Position numbers and translations under genes: made by a program. DNA of 64,000 nt, taken from Amaranthus tricolor (lineage: Eukaryota; Streptophyta; Magnoliopsida; Caryophyllales; Amaranthaceae). The first letter of the stretch is position 1. Each line of letters starts with the position of its first letter. The notes under the pieces were generated by a model. The model did no database searches. It was not told the DNA's origin and saw only the letters and a list, made by a program, of their open reading frames with translations. Of this stretch, positions 1-13,168 are shown piece after piece. The stretch spans positions 2,342,001 through 2,406,000 of the forward strand of contig NC_080058.1 of NCBI RefSeq assembly GCF_026212465.1, read 5' to 3'.

Positions 1-963
1 CAAAAGTTGAGATTATTTTTAAAAAATTGATGAAAAGTTGCATTACTCCATGGAGTTTTTCCATTTTGTTTTGTTGAAAAAAAAACCGACAACCATTTTT
101 TCATAGTGTATAGGAATACAACTATATATTCAAATTGACCATAAATTCTCCAAGAAACAAAATGTAAATTTTCCTCGACCTACCCTATAATTCAAAAAAG
201 GATGACATAACTATTGTTCATCCAAATCCAGTGGTACCATCGCTCAAATGAAGATCAAATATAGTGCTTTCTAAACGATAAGGTTCGTTTGTCTTTAATC
301 TTTATCATCATATTGATGTTCGACCACTACAGCAAGTAGGATCCCAAATCAAAAACTAAATCAAATTGAAAAAAGAAGAGGGAAAGATGTAGGAAGATGA
401 GAAAATAAAGCTTTAGTTTTGTAATCATAGTTGAGATATGTTTATCAACAACCCATGAAAAATATACCCAATGGCCAATATATTGCAAGGAGAACAAACA
501 AAAAGTAAAGGGTACTTGAAATTCTACATTGAAGAGCAAACAGGGTGCTTTCTTTTAGTTGAATAACATGAGCATTAGAAAAGTAATGGGTTTTCGAAGA
601 GAATACAAACATAATCAACATGTGCCTTTTAATATCAACCACTATGGCCTATGCCTGTGCAAGTCCCATCTCCATCTTCATAATTCTCATCACCTACACA
701 AACTCGGTATATTTTTCACTCTAAAATTCGACTTTCTTCATCAACAAATTTTTTCATTATTCTTTCACATTTTCACAAATTGCACAAATGATTAATTAAG
801 AAAATTGTCGGCTAACTCTGGAATTAGGGTGATTGTAAATGAATGAAATGAGGAATTAAGGAGGTTTGTGATTGAATTTGCTTAAATTTGATCCGGCTCT
901 GGAATTAGGAGCTTCAGTTTTGGCAAACAAATCAGGAAAAGAATGAGAAACAGTGTATCACAA

Positions 964-1018
964 CTCACCGACGGAGAAGAGAGAATATGCGGTGATACTG
1001 ACTGCTGACATGTCCATT
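964..1018 (-). CDS. possible first coding exon of an unidentified minus-strand gene
   Basis: Reading the minus strand from the ATG at 1018, 16 codons (MDMSAVSITAYSLFSV) run into a strong donor CG|GTGAGT in phase 1. A phase-compatible acceptor follows near 680, where GDENYEDGDGTCTGIGHSG is followed by a stop. The joined product would be only about 35 residues, so either a small protein gene or the start of a longer gene leaving the window is possible. I do not recognise it. Only the splice signals and the compatible phase support it, and chance cannot be excluded. Confidence 0.22.
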
Positions 1019-1029
1019 CTGGAAACGGA

Positions 1030-2229
1030 AAAACTGAAACTCCAGAATCACAAAAGTGGACAAAGCAATTTCGTTTTCATTATGACATAACTTAGAAAGG
1101 TTGATTTTTAAAACAGTTTCGCCTAACATGATCAGTGTTTTGTAATTTTAAAAACAAAAAAACACAAAACCAATATTACCGTGACAAAGAAAATCTGAAC
1201 TAGAATTTTCTGAAGTCTTCATGCATGGACCTAGATTCCTAGATAATTAGCCAACCCCATCTGTATTAAGGATCAGATACCATGTTTCTGCACGCAGAAC
1301 CATCTTGGGAGATGCTGGCTCTTTTGGCCCCCATGGTTAAGGTCTTGCGTTGCTAGAATAAGGTGCAATGGACAGGTTGAGGGGGCTTCCTTCTGTGCTA
1401 GAAGAAAGAGTTATTACAATTATGAATGATTCACAATTTACGATTCACACAGCATTAAAGAAACCAACAGAAGCGAGAATCAGGTCTTGTTTCAGTTGGA
1501 ACATGTACCGGCTTTTCTAGGCAAGGTTCTGGGATTGAATCTCACCTAGTCTCCCCTTCCCTCAGCCTACGCTGTTATCCAAAAAGAAAAAGAAACCAAT
1601 AGAAGCCAAGTAGCCATCATTAAAAGGAAACTATCTTTAATTGTATCAATTGTGATAATAAACTCGGTGCAAATACATTATCAAGCATACTCATTGTACT
1701 ATCTTGGCATCGTGTGAAGTAATGCAAATACATTATCAAGCATACTCATTGTGAAGCGAAACTCCATCATAACTACAAGTCCACAACACTATGAGCAAAC
1801 CAAGCCTCCATATCGAAGTTGAAGAACAACAAAATCAAAGATTTAATCGCTAATCTGATTCAGGGGGTCAGCTGCATGAACTAGATATATATCCAGTATT
1901 ATCCATAATCCACAAAGACCCCGCTCTGCCATTCATGTCTATCAAGTGCCAGATATCAAAATCTTACAATATTAAAAAGAGAGGATTTCAGAAATACCAA
2001 ATAAACAATCAATTAAAACTCGAGGCTCCTACCTTAGCTCTTTTACCGCTAGGAATACAGATATTCATTGCCTTACAAGTTACAAGATAAGACGATAGAT
2101 GTTGATGGAAAAACTGTTGCTTCTAAGAAACCTAGAATAAGAATCAAATCAAATAATTGACTAGTGGGCAAAAGAGAAGGGAACAATCTAACCATTTATC
2201 TGGTAGACTATTGAAATCCATGAGTAATC
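1030..2229. other. AT-rich stretch downstream of the 2.2-4.4 kb gene
   Basis: No convincing coding exon. A short direct repeat (aatgcaaatacattatcaag-like sequence) occurs at about 1668 and 1723. A segment at 2028-2073 reads on the minus strand as an exon-like block with an AG acceptor and a GT donor, but it lies beyond the stop codon of the neighbouring gene and could be spliced 3' UTR or chance. Confidence 0.4.
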
Positions 2230-4367
2230 TCAAAGCTCCTTGTCAGCAGCAATGTAAGCCAACAGGAAAATTCGTGGTTTCTTAGAGACATCAGATAGAA
2301 GCTTCAAGGTGATGTCCTGCAACAGTTCCTATAGACAACAACCACATTCAGAATGTATAATCCCTAAAGATTTACATATAGCACACGAATACAGATTGTC
2401 AAGTTAAATCCAAAAGACAACATGCAACTAAGAATCACAAAATGAAATTGAAGATAGGGTTTATCTTCCCAGGGCTGTTTGACTACAAATGCCCCTTTTT
2501 GTACTGCGGTCTTCCACCAGATACTTGAAGGAAACCCACGACTATATTATTCTTACCTTTTGTATCATAAAACTTGATAACTGATTCATGAATGCAATTT
2601 CACAAGTTAGACATGATACAACGCATGAATGTAGAGGCTTCAAATTAGGGCAAAGTAGAAAAAGAAGGCAAACCCCATTTCAATCAAAACAGTTTGTATC
2701 CCAAGACTTTATGATTAAAGCATGGACGCATTTTCATCATGTATATTTAACTTAATATAAACGCAGAAACACGATGGCTTCTTAGTAAGGCAGTCCTTAT
2801 ATTAATTAAAATATTTGAATCCAAAGACTCTATGGCTGGTGCATTTTCACCATGAAGTTGTTTAAGTACATAAATCTTGTGGCTTTTCAAAAGGCGATAT
2901 ATTCAAGAAAGTGAACCTCATAAATATTTGTAAAATAAAAAAATATCACTGATAAGAGAATTTTTACACGACTGGAAAAGAAAATAAGGATGCGGGAATA
3001 TCTGAAATTTTGACTTAAACCTAAAGGTCATCCATAAGGCAATAATTGATGTGCTAAAAGAATAACTATCACACATCACTTGTCATCTGCAAAGGTGAGG
3101 ATGACCCATAACAATCAAGAAAAAGCACCAAAAAGATCCTCTATCTACTCAACAATGTTAGAAACGTTGTTGAAGCTTGAAACAAGTAATATCATGAATT
3201 TACGCAAAACAACCCCTCACTAATTTTAAAAGGTAATAATACAAGCCACAATTGTTACCTTATGCAAGAAAAAAGATGCTTACTACACCTAAATGGCAGA
3301 GAGATGCACAATGCCTATCTAGTTCCAAAGAGCACCAGCTTTATGATGTGTTCAAACCTTCCTGCTGTGCAGATGCTAAACAAATCTTTGGCAGAGATTG
3401 TACTATAGGTTTAATAATAAAGAAACTAGACTACCAAAAAAGCGGATATGATCAATTTGGATCACTACGAAGAAATTAAAACGTCATTGGTGAATCCAAA
3501 TTGTCATTAATGGAACATGTAAATACTGAGATTGAGACATGTAAAACAATCGAGACATTTTAAACAAGCGCAATTAATAAAGTTTGCAATATTATAAAAG
3601 CATTTTTTATCACTAAAAAGATCACATACGAATCTACAGTCTACACTAAAGCAACTATGACAATAATACCAACACCAACATCAATGATGTGTACGTCTAA
3701 GATATTGCTATTTGGTGTGATTTAAAAAGCTAAACCCAGTTCCTAAGACTTTTCGGGTATGCCAAAGATTCAAAGCTTTGACTCTCTTGTATCTTATCAA
3801 AGACTCCAGTTTGTGGCACCCAATACAGCAAAGTAATAGGGGTCACTGGTGTCTCCTTTAAACCCTTCACTTTGCGGACTAAATCTTCATTTGTGCAATA
3901 CCTTTCACAATAGAGTGACAATTCACTAAGGCATCATCCGGGTTACTTGAGGTTGTCAACAGTGCATTGCCATCATCTTGAAAAGTCTCATTATGGGAAG
4001 AACTAGATAAAATCTGATGACATTCAGCAGCATCCACTGCTAAAGGCTCACAACCATGGCTTTCGTGTTCATTCACGAGAACTTCTTCATGAATAATGAC
4101 AGAAGAATGACCAAAAGGGGTTTCTATATGCCCCAAAGCAAAAGCTTCCACTGATTCCACGAGTGGAATAGATGGTTCACTCAGAAAGGAATCACCAAGC
4201 AAAGTGGTTGGGAACGATTGTTGTTCAATTTGGTCAGAAACATAAGGATGGAATTCAAATTCTTGTATCAACCATGGGCAAAATATGTTTGGCAGCATGA
4301 ATTCTTTCCCCGGAAGACCGAGAGTTTTATACACTGTGGTAATACGCATCTTTGACCTAGGAGCCAT
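2230..4367 (-). CDS. multi-exon gene, unknown protein of about 216 aa
   Basis: I assemble three minus-strand exons: 4367-3947, 3878-3736 and 2316-2230. Phases fit throughout (phase 1 across the first intron, phase 0 across the second), giving about 216 residues. The ATG at 4367 (MAPRSKMRIT) is used because the longer reading begins with GTG. The N-terminal part has the conserved-looking segment LPGKEFMLPNIFCPW. The middle is acidic and Ser-rich. The second exon reads LYWVPQTGVFDKIQ and the last exon DITLKLLSDVSKKPRIF, ending ADKEL-stop. The first intron is only 68 nt, short for a plant. Without it the frame breaks at a TAG near 3879, so the alternative is a one-base frameshift. More exons could lie inside the 1.4-kb second intron. 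I do not recognise the family, and no membrane segment or signal peptide is evident. Confidence 0.45.
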
Positions 4368-4399
4368 GGAGAACACAAGAGCTATTTTGTAGAAGAAAA

Positions 4400-6426
4400 G
4401 AAATGGCTTTCAAAATTGATTAGATTTGAGATGGCAAGACATAGATGGGGTTCTCCGAAAAGATTTGGAGCATTAATATAATCTATGTAATAAATAATTA
4501 AAATTACCAAAAAATAACTTTATCAAAAAAGTTCTAGGTATCAAGATATGAATGATGACAGGGAATTAAATAGCAAAACGCAATGTTTTTGAGGATGTTG
4601 CTCTCCTGAAATGTAAAACTTTTCATATATTATTTAGGATGTATACCACCTACATCAAAAAAATTATGCCAAACTTTAAATTATTGGTCAAACTTCCAAT
4701 TTCACGAGCTTGGCCTATCAACGTCCACTTATGTTTTTGAAATTTGAATATCAATATGACTGGTGTGATACTGGTTTAAGGAAGTATATAATAAAGGTGA
4801 TGATGAATAAGGTAACATATCCTCATACTAAAGAAACAAATTCGCATTTTGAAATCCAAAAGGATTTTTCCTTAATTGTCATTTCTAGATCGAAATTATG
4901 TGTGAATATGATCAACAAATTCACTTATTTCCTTATAAGCACAAGCAACCACCTCAATTCATTGGAATTAAATCACTTAAGATTTTCCGGCATGACTACT
5001 TAGACTTACGGTATCATACACACCATATCATAAGAAAATTATTTTCTTTTCAACTACATTTATTTCAGCATAGTCATGCTCGCAAACATTTATCGGGACA
5101 CATTCACCCCTCAAAGATCAAAATTTTCCTTGAAAATTTCCTACCCATTGGGAAAAAGGAGCACCATTTGTAAGTGCAAACAATTTTGGCCGCAAGATAT
5201 GGATTTATTCCATTCAAAGGTGGAGGATGGGCAACAAAAAGAATGTCCTTATCCATAAATCTCGAGAAAGCTTTTCGAGCATTCTTTCCTTACTATTCTT
5301 CTTTCGAGCTCTTTGTACCTCAATCAAAGCATAGAGAAGAACAACAATGTTCCATTGCCCTAATGCCACTAAGTGGCTCTTACCTAACCAAAATTAGAAA
5401 GGTTAGATGTACACAAACTTATCCTTATAATAACAATGAGATTGTTTTCGATTGACTATTGAAGCATAGAAAATTGAAAAAAGATTGAAGCAGTATGGGC
5501 ATTTATGTGTTAATTTAAGGGTTGACGGGATTGAATAAGGAATATTGGCAATGATTGATGCATGTCCTCAAGAAACATTCTACAACCTCCTCTAATTGAC
5601 ACAAAACATTTATGTCACAACACCTAAAAAGTACATGCACCGATATTTAATACTTGGTTTCCTAATATTGGCATGCATAATGAGTAGCTGTATAAATACA
5701 ACATACATCTTTGAAAATTATCAAACTAGTATTGCTCGTAACCTAAACTCAATATTGACTAAAAAATTTGGTTGCGGAATACACAGAACATAGTTACACA
5801 AAACTAGAAACTTCCCACCGAATCTCGTTTCGGACCTTCGTTTCGGAAACTCTTGATTAACGTTTCCGAAACTACATTCCCCAAATGATATTTTTCAAGC
5901 CCAAAAATATATAATGATTATTAATACGAAAGCGTTTCTTTTCTTTTCTTAACCTTGTTTACTACTTTTATTTTTTGTTGTGAAATAAATTTGTACTTTC
6001 ATTTTTTTACGATTCCTATATTTCCGAAACTCATATTAATGCTTCTCATTTCCGTTTCTCGTATCGGATCGAATTTCTAGAGATAAGGAAGTGAAGTTGA
6101 CTACTTCAATTATTATAATCACTGAAAACATAAAATACCTTCCAAGCCAATCAACCAAACATTAAAATAGAATGCAAGCATTGTATTCTATCATAGATCT
6201 CCCTTACTATAAAAAGTTAGTGGGGGAACTTAAAACGCTCACGCAAACCCACTATCTCCATTGAACAATATCTTCTTATTCTACAAAATCGCGTAAACTA
6301 TGCAAACGACTTGGGTAGAAAATCAATCAACAATTATGATCCACACATTTCGCCAAAAGACAACATAGATGTAATAGCATTGGCTCCTGCTCAACATATG
6401 CACAATAGGATCCTTCCCCCCCCCCC

Positions 6427-6457
<31 letters not shown>

Positions 6458-8521
6458 CACTGGCTCCTACTCAAAATTACATTGTGCATTGACTTATAAT
6501 AGAAAAACAATTCAATTCAGTAACCATGAACCGAAAGACACACACCCACCTCGAAAATGTCATTGGATAAACATATAACATTAATAGGTCATAATCAAGT
6601 TAAGCAACGAAACTTAACACCATCTTGGTCCTTGGACCTATTATTTCCAGCTCAATATAAGTTAAATTCAGCAATCATACATACTCCTACTTAACTTAAA
6701 TTCAGTTCAATGCAATCAAACATTGAACACCCTTAATGTACTCAAAGTTTCCAAATGAACTAAATTACAAATATTAACTTAACTCAAATTCACAAGTTAC
6801 ATTAATCAACAAAAAAATCATAGCAATAACAAGGATCAATGTAATGAAAATTTAACAAACTGCAAAACAATAGATATTGTAGGCATATAATAAAATGACT
6901 AAATTCAAATGAATTTCTCAATCTACTTACATACTTCACCATCTGTTATCTATATTGCATCTTCGAAAAAATTAAAGATAAAATCAAAGTATTTAAAGAG
7001 CTTACCTTTACATATAATTAGAAAGAATCGATTCGACCCTAATCAATCCTGATCGCAAGGAGTAGAATTCTCCTGAAAAAGAAATAAATTTCCCATTAAT
7101 TAAGGTGAAATTACCCTTAAAGCTGACAAAAAATTACACTAAAATTTATGATATTAGAAACTTAAAGCTTTCCCAGACCTAATTTTTGGGTGTAAAGAGG
7201 ATCATAGTGGGGAAGATGAGATTTATTTCTGTTCATCCTGATTTTTGAAATTAGGTTTGATGTCGTTGATTCAGTTATGGGGTTTTCCACTCTTTGAATG
7301 AGCTTATGACTATGACCTAAAGATCTAATGCGCATGGGACAAAGATGAAGGCTCTATGGTGCCACGTCTCTTTGTTACGTTTAGAATAGCACAAATCCTT
7401 GTGAGGGTAATGGATCCGCTCAAAGAAAATTGCACAATAAGAATAAACATTAAGTATTAATGAACTGAATTTGAGAGGCCAACTAAAAAAAATATAATCA
7501 TTAAAATGAAAAAGAGACTACTAGTATATCAGAATTTCACAACTAAAGAGCAGAAATGGAATTTTCGTAACGACTACAGTGTGAGTCGGGTTGATTTGAT
7601 TTTTATTTAGTTAAATATCGACATAAACCATGAAAATCTATCTAGAAACAACTTCTTTCAATTTTACGATGTGGACATTGATAATTTTTTTAAAATGCTC
7701 ACAACTTGGCCGTAGACTAGTACGATATACTTCATGGGTATTATTTTGTGATTATAGCCTCTCGTAAATTAATACAGATGTACATATATTTATAACTTGT
7801 TTTCATTACCGCTAAATCAACAAATATTTGTTTTATGTTGTACATGTAATTATCAGTTGCTATATAAGTAATAACTACGGTATAATTATATGGTCCTCCA
7901 CAAAATTTGCAAAGCAATATTATGAAAATTAATTACCAAAATGTACATAATGATGTGTTTTAAATGTTGGAATTGAGAAAATCTAGAAAATATCGTTGGA
8001 TTGATAGATGAGATATTAATAGTCAAGATTTTGACCATAGGGCCTTTTTGTTTTAAAGGCTAAACGAATGGTTTTTGGTTGGACTTCATTTACATGGGTT
8101 CCCTCATCCAAGCCTTAAGGGGCCAAGTCTCTTTGGAGCCGAAGAGCATAAGAGATTGAGCAACTCTCTTGTGAGACCATTTAACGGTGAAATAGATTTG
8201 AAGTGTTGCTTTTAAAAAATTAACTGAATATTTTAATGTTTAAAATGACAATTTTAACATTCAAAATGACATGTTAAGTATTAAATAATTAAAAATGAGT
8301 ATTTTAAATGCGAAAGTAGATATTAATAGAAGTTTTAGCTTTAAGCATGTACTTTTTGATAAATTGATTAAACTAATAAATTAATATTATAAAAATAACA
8401 TTAAAATAAGTAGTAAAATTCTTTTGGATATGTTTCGTTAAATATGACGAAGTAATCAATAATGCTTGCTATTCAAGTGTGGTCAATAAAAATATATATA
8501 TTTTTATGAGAAAATCATATA
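4400..8521. other. AT-rich intergenic region
   Basis: No gene supported. Plus-strand open stretches at 4710-5455 overlap in three frames and show no family signature. A poly-C tract lies at 6416-6443. Segments at about 5820-6070 repeat the words 'ttccgaaac' and 'tttcggaaac' several times, suggesting decayed repeat sequence. Segments at 7010-7300 look UTR-like but carry no clear coding exon. Confidence 0.5.
6416..6457. repeat. poly-C tract (28 C) followed by (CA)n
   Basis: Twenty-eight consecutive C on the plus strand run directly into about seven CA units. The tract is flanked on both sides by related words (tggctcctgctcaa and tggctcctactcaa), an imperfect direct repeat. On the minus strand it is an uninterrupted G run with obvious potential for G-quadruplex structure. 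Confidence 0.9.
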
Positions 8522-8780
8522 CTTTCTCCGTTCGGAAATACTTGCTATATTACAGTTATTGACACTATTCATTGTTCAAGTTTATTTTATATATTGCGGC
8601 TATTGTGTAAGAAAAAATATAGTCAAGAGGAATCTTGTTTGAATCGTCTATTCGCATATTTTTATAATATTATGTTTTTATAAATTTTAGATGTGTATAG
8701 TTCAATATATAAATAATCAAAATAATACATTAAAATACGTAAAAAAATCAAATATAATAAGCATAATAGAACAGAGGAAG
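8522..8780. mobile_element. Stowaway-like MITE
   Basis: A 259-bp element. The left end ctttctccgttc and the reverse complement of the right end (cttcctctgttc) form a terminal inverted repeat, flanked by TA on both sides as in Tc1/mariner-derived Stowaway elements. It has no coding capacity. A related element lies at 16208-16417. Confidence 0.7.
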
Positions 8781-11652
8781 TATATAGTTTACAGAATTAT
8801 GAGTCAATTCATTTTAAAGAAAAGAAAACGACGTCGTGGTTGGATTAAAGTGAAGATGTCGTACATATGCTCCATTTTGAAATCAGAAAACTGAAAAAGG
8901 AAATTCTTGTAACAGATGGGACCCGATTTCCAGCTTTTAGCATTTGTCTAACACGTGGCATGTCACGGTTGGCATTCCTTCCTCCTTTGTCAATTTTTAA
9001 TAAGGCATTCTAATTCAATTGTTAATATCTTTAATAATGTATAATAAAAAAATTATAAAAAATTAATATTGATAATTTTAACATTAAGACGAATCAAATA
9101 AAATTTTATTTAACTATATTTTAATATAAAAATTAAAATGATATGAATAAATAGTGTAATATAATTCAATATTGCAACTAATTTGCTAAGAAGGAAGTAT
9201 CTTTTGGGGTGGAATGTCAATTGTTAATTCGTGGGGTACACTTTTTTGTTAATTTAAGATCACCCACCTACAAACCTCAATTAAATCTAATTTGAATTAT
9301 TTGATATTTGATTTTAAAAATTAGATAATTTATTCAATTTTTGAAAATTGAATAATTTGGACCGAGTATCGAGTTTACAAACCGGATTCGAATTCTGATC
9401 AGGGTATTTGCAAAATTGGATATCCGATTTTCTAACTTTTTTATTATTTTATTTTTTTATTCAATATATATATGTAGGTTTTTTCTATAAGAAAATTCTT
9501 TTATATTGTCTATGTGTATATGTGACTGTTTAGCCCTCCTTTAAGGGCTTATAATTTTTTAAAATCTATATATATATTTAAATGATAAATTATTTCTATA
9601 TAGAAAAACAGCCCAAAGCGCATCAATTTTAACATAATATTTCTCCATAATCAGCTTGTTAATATTGGGGGTATTATTTATAATCAACTTGCTAAAATTG
9701 GAGTAGTAATTAATGGCTTTTTGTTTGAAAAAAAAATAACTATTTTAAGTAACTACTAGTACTTTGTAGTTAATGTTGATTTATTATTTTAAAAAAATTC
9801 TCTATGAGAATCGTTGAATTTGAATGTACTTAACCGAGTAATGTGTTTTGTTAATTTAGTGGTATATTTACATGGTTAATTAGGTTTATTAAACAAGTTA
9901 GCATTTGGTCTCGTACAGAAAACTATTTGTCACTTCAAAAATCAGAACCAAATATCTTAAGGTTTTGTACGTACGTGTTGTTTTTTTTTTTTTTTTTATA
10001 AAGTATAAATTTTTAAGGAGGTTGCACTTTATACCAAATACTATCTGATTTATAATTTGAGTTCAAACATGTAAATTAATTTGAGCCAAATCAAATTCTA
10101 AACATTGTGTCAATATAATTTGAGTCTGAACATGTTAAATTAATTTGAAAATCGTCCCTTGGTTTGATTCGTTGGAGCATACACTATGTACTCCAAAAAA
10201 AGTTCAAAAATCATAATTGTGAATAATAAGTAAATAAATATTGAAAGACATACTTTTTATATCCCGTAATTTTTGCTACAAGTACACTGCACAATCTATG
10301 TAAACACTAGAAAAAGAGAAATGGAAAAGCGAATACTGATTCAAAAATAATTTAAAAGTGTGAATGATAATTGAAGAACACGTATAAGTTATTGCTAAAA
10401 TTAAAAATATAATAAATTCCACAAAATAAATGAAAATTATAGCACAAAGTCATAAAATAGTGGGATTGAAATAACTCATATTATATCCTCTAGCTTGACT
10501 TATTGACTTATTGTTGGTCGCCCATACATAGACCATTAGGCGTACAATGGCCAATGGGTAGCCGAATAGGAGTAAATTATTATCCTTATTGTGATCCATC
10601 ATCGAATAAAGATAAAGAAAGAACACATGCAATGGTTAATGGTGTACGTTTGAAAGTGTTCAACAGTTTGTATAAATTATATTTTATATCTTTTATGGTA
10701 CCTCTAAATATAAAATTCACAAATTCAAATTACAAAAATAAATAATAGTGTAACAGTAACACATGCATAAAGTATCACAGACATACGTACAATAAAATTA
10801 AATCCTTCCCTTTAATTCATACACTGATGCTCTCTCTATTAAGGAAGGAGATTCACTCCAGCTTCATCAGTCTAGAAAGATAATGACAAGTAGATCATTT
10901 ATACGTCTGTATAAATATGAAAACCGAGGAAAGTAATAAGTATATACTCTTACTATTCTAATTAAATAATACATTTTGATTTTGCATAATACTTGTCCAT
11001 ATATTACAAAATATTTTAATTGACCTTGGTTCAAAATTATAAGGAATTAGTGTAGAAACTCGAGCAATGTACGGTTTTATAAGCATCGACATATATCTAT
11101 ATGATATTAAAATGATTATGCCAGAGATATTATGCAGTAGAAACAACTAATTTTGTTAGTTATATGTATAACTTATTTCTGTAATTTTTAAAATTGTCAA
11201 CAATATATCATGCAATATAATATATTTTCTAATTTTCTCAATTTAACTATAAATAAATGTTCGTCAAATATACTTTTATGGTAGAGATATTGGTTAAGAT
11301 CAAATTCAAATGTCATGTTTTGTTTCTTAAATAAGTTCTATTTGACAAATTCTCTTTAGTTGTGATATTTGAAATTTTCCAAACTTTTTAGTATAATGTG
11401 TAAATAAAATTGATAAAATTGACATTAAAATTAAACTCCTTAACTATATTTTAACCTAAATATAGATAATTAAAAATAAAATACAAATTAATAGCACTTA
11501 ATAAATTATGTCATAAAAATAAATAATATTTGATTTAAATAAGAGAGTAATATTTTCGAGTCACACAAGTTGACATTTGAATATTATCCACGTTTGCAGC
11601 ATTAAGTAAGTAAAGTACAAAAATCAAACAGTCTCAATTTGAATAAATATTA
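8781..11652. other. gene-free AT-rich DNA
   Basis: Nothing coding is supported. About 9000-9200 resembles the right half of the Stowaway-like element at 19135-19377 and ends in 'aagaaggaagtat', so it is probably a decayed copy. The remainder is AT-rich with short homopolymers only. Confidence 0.5.
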
Positions 11653-11890
11653 ATCCTTCCGTGCCATTCAATTTGAAATATTTTTCGTTTTGATCTGTCC
11701 CATTTAATTTATATTATTTTTATTTTTTGATAATAGTCCATTAATTTCTTTCAATTTCATCCATGCATTTTAAATCTGTTTTAATTTCATCCATACAATT
11801 TATTTTCTCTCTTTATTTATTACCACTTTTTAAAAAATCCTCCTCTTTCGCTTTAATTCAATCTTATCGGGACAAATGAATATTTTTAAA
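11653..11890. mobile_element. decayed Stowaway-like MITE, sibling of 12940-13168
   Basis: Opens with ccttccgtgccattcaattt and keeps the internal word order of the copy at 12940 (tcccatttaattt, catccatgcattttaa, ttttctctctttatttatta). The right end is poorly preserved, so the boundary is approximate. Confidence 0.5.
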
Positions 11891-12630
11891 GATAAAAATC
11901 CGTGATCAATTATCATATAGCTCCCCTCAAAAATTTCTAATCAATAATCGTGATTTGTAAATCACCACAAAAAGACAAAAAAACAACAATAAAATAACAA
12001 TACCAAAAAAATAAATTAAAATTTCAAAACTTTCACCCGATTAAATCCTGCCACATAAGAGTGATTTATTAAACTCACAAATAATCATTATTTAGTAATA
12101 ATTTCTCAATTCCCCTTTCCTCTACCGTGTAACAATGAAAAGAATTAATCAAGTACAATCACATAATGCCAAATCATTTCTTTAGATTAGGTGGAATCAT
12201 AGCATATCTAAGTTACAGCTACAAACTCCCATCATATAAGCCACTCTCATGGACTATTTAATAATTTCATTCTCATTATTTTACTTTCAACTTGAAGTTA
12301 ATACTACTTAGTACTAGCTACTACTTTTATATTTTTTTTTTCACCTCAATTTTTTGACATACTTTTATTTTCAAATTAATATTAATTTAGAAACTATTTT
12401 CAACTTATTTTCATTCAAATTCATTTATTTTTATGTTCATCATTCTCACTTAGATGTTTTTACTACTCTATTAATTCAATTTCAAACTGAGAAGGACATA
12501 TTCCTTTTATAAGTTTATTTTGAAAACAATAAATAGTGACGGTGTACAAGCTCTATTTCATGTGCAAATCGATGGCTATACTCTATAGTTTAAGGTGACA
12601 AAATATTATATAGATTAACTTACCATCATT
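11891..12630. other. AT-rich, no feature seen
   Basis: Only short A/T-rich sequence; no open frame, splice-bounded exon or terminal repeat could be supported. Confidence 0.5.
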
Positions 12631-12862
12631 ATAAACTTTTGATTGAGGTGATTTATAGACATGATGTTAAAAGAAATATATCAAAAAGATCGCAGGTTCA
12701 AATTTCATATGATCCATATATGTTTCAGGTGGAATATTTAGCATCATGTATGAGAAACACATGTGTTACATTCGCATTTCTAGCTCAAAAGACTTTCTTA
12801 TTAGGGGAATTCATATTGTATATAACATAATACAAGACTTTAACAATCAGTTTAAGTTTTTA
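12631..12862 (+). mobile_element. decayed copy of the TRIM-like retroelement
   Basis: Contains the internal sequence (caggttcaaatttcatatga, tggaatatttagcatcatgtatga) and the LTR word tatataacataatacaagac...cagtttaag that recur in the well-preserved copies at 57776-58060 and 62609-62680. It is heavily mutated with no clear ends. Confidence 0.45.
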
Positions 12863-12939
12863 ATAAAGTTGATTAATTCTTAATCTAAAATAAATAATTA
12901 CATTTCTTAAAAGCTAATAAATGAAATAAATATAAGCTA

Positions 12940-13168
12940 CTCCCTCCGTTCCATTGAATTTGCAATATTTTTCATTTTGGTTCGTCCCACTTAATTTGCA
13001 TCATTTTTATTTTTGGGTGATGGTTCACCACTTTCTTTTAATCTCATTCATACATTTTAACTCTCTTTTAATTTCATTCACACAATTCATTTTCTCTCTT
13101 CATTTATTATCACATCCTTATAAATTATCCACGTTCTCTTTAATGCAAATAAAAAACGACAAAGAGAG
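12940..13168. mobile_element. Stowaway-like MITE
   Basis: Starts with the canonical Stowaway terminus ctccctccgttcc after a TA and ends ...acgacaaagagag followed by TA. About 229 bp, no coding capacity. A diverged sibling lies about 1.3 kb upstream at 11653-11890. Confidence 0.75.

Noticed and set aside
4710..5455. Protein-coding gene from overlapping plus-strand open stretches
   Set aside because: Three overlapping frames of similar length, no family motif and no splice-supported continuation.
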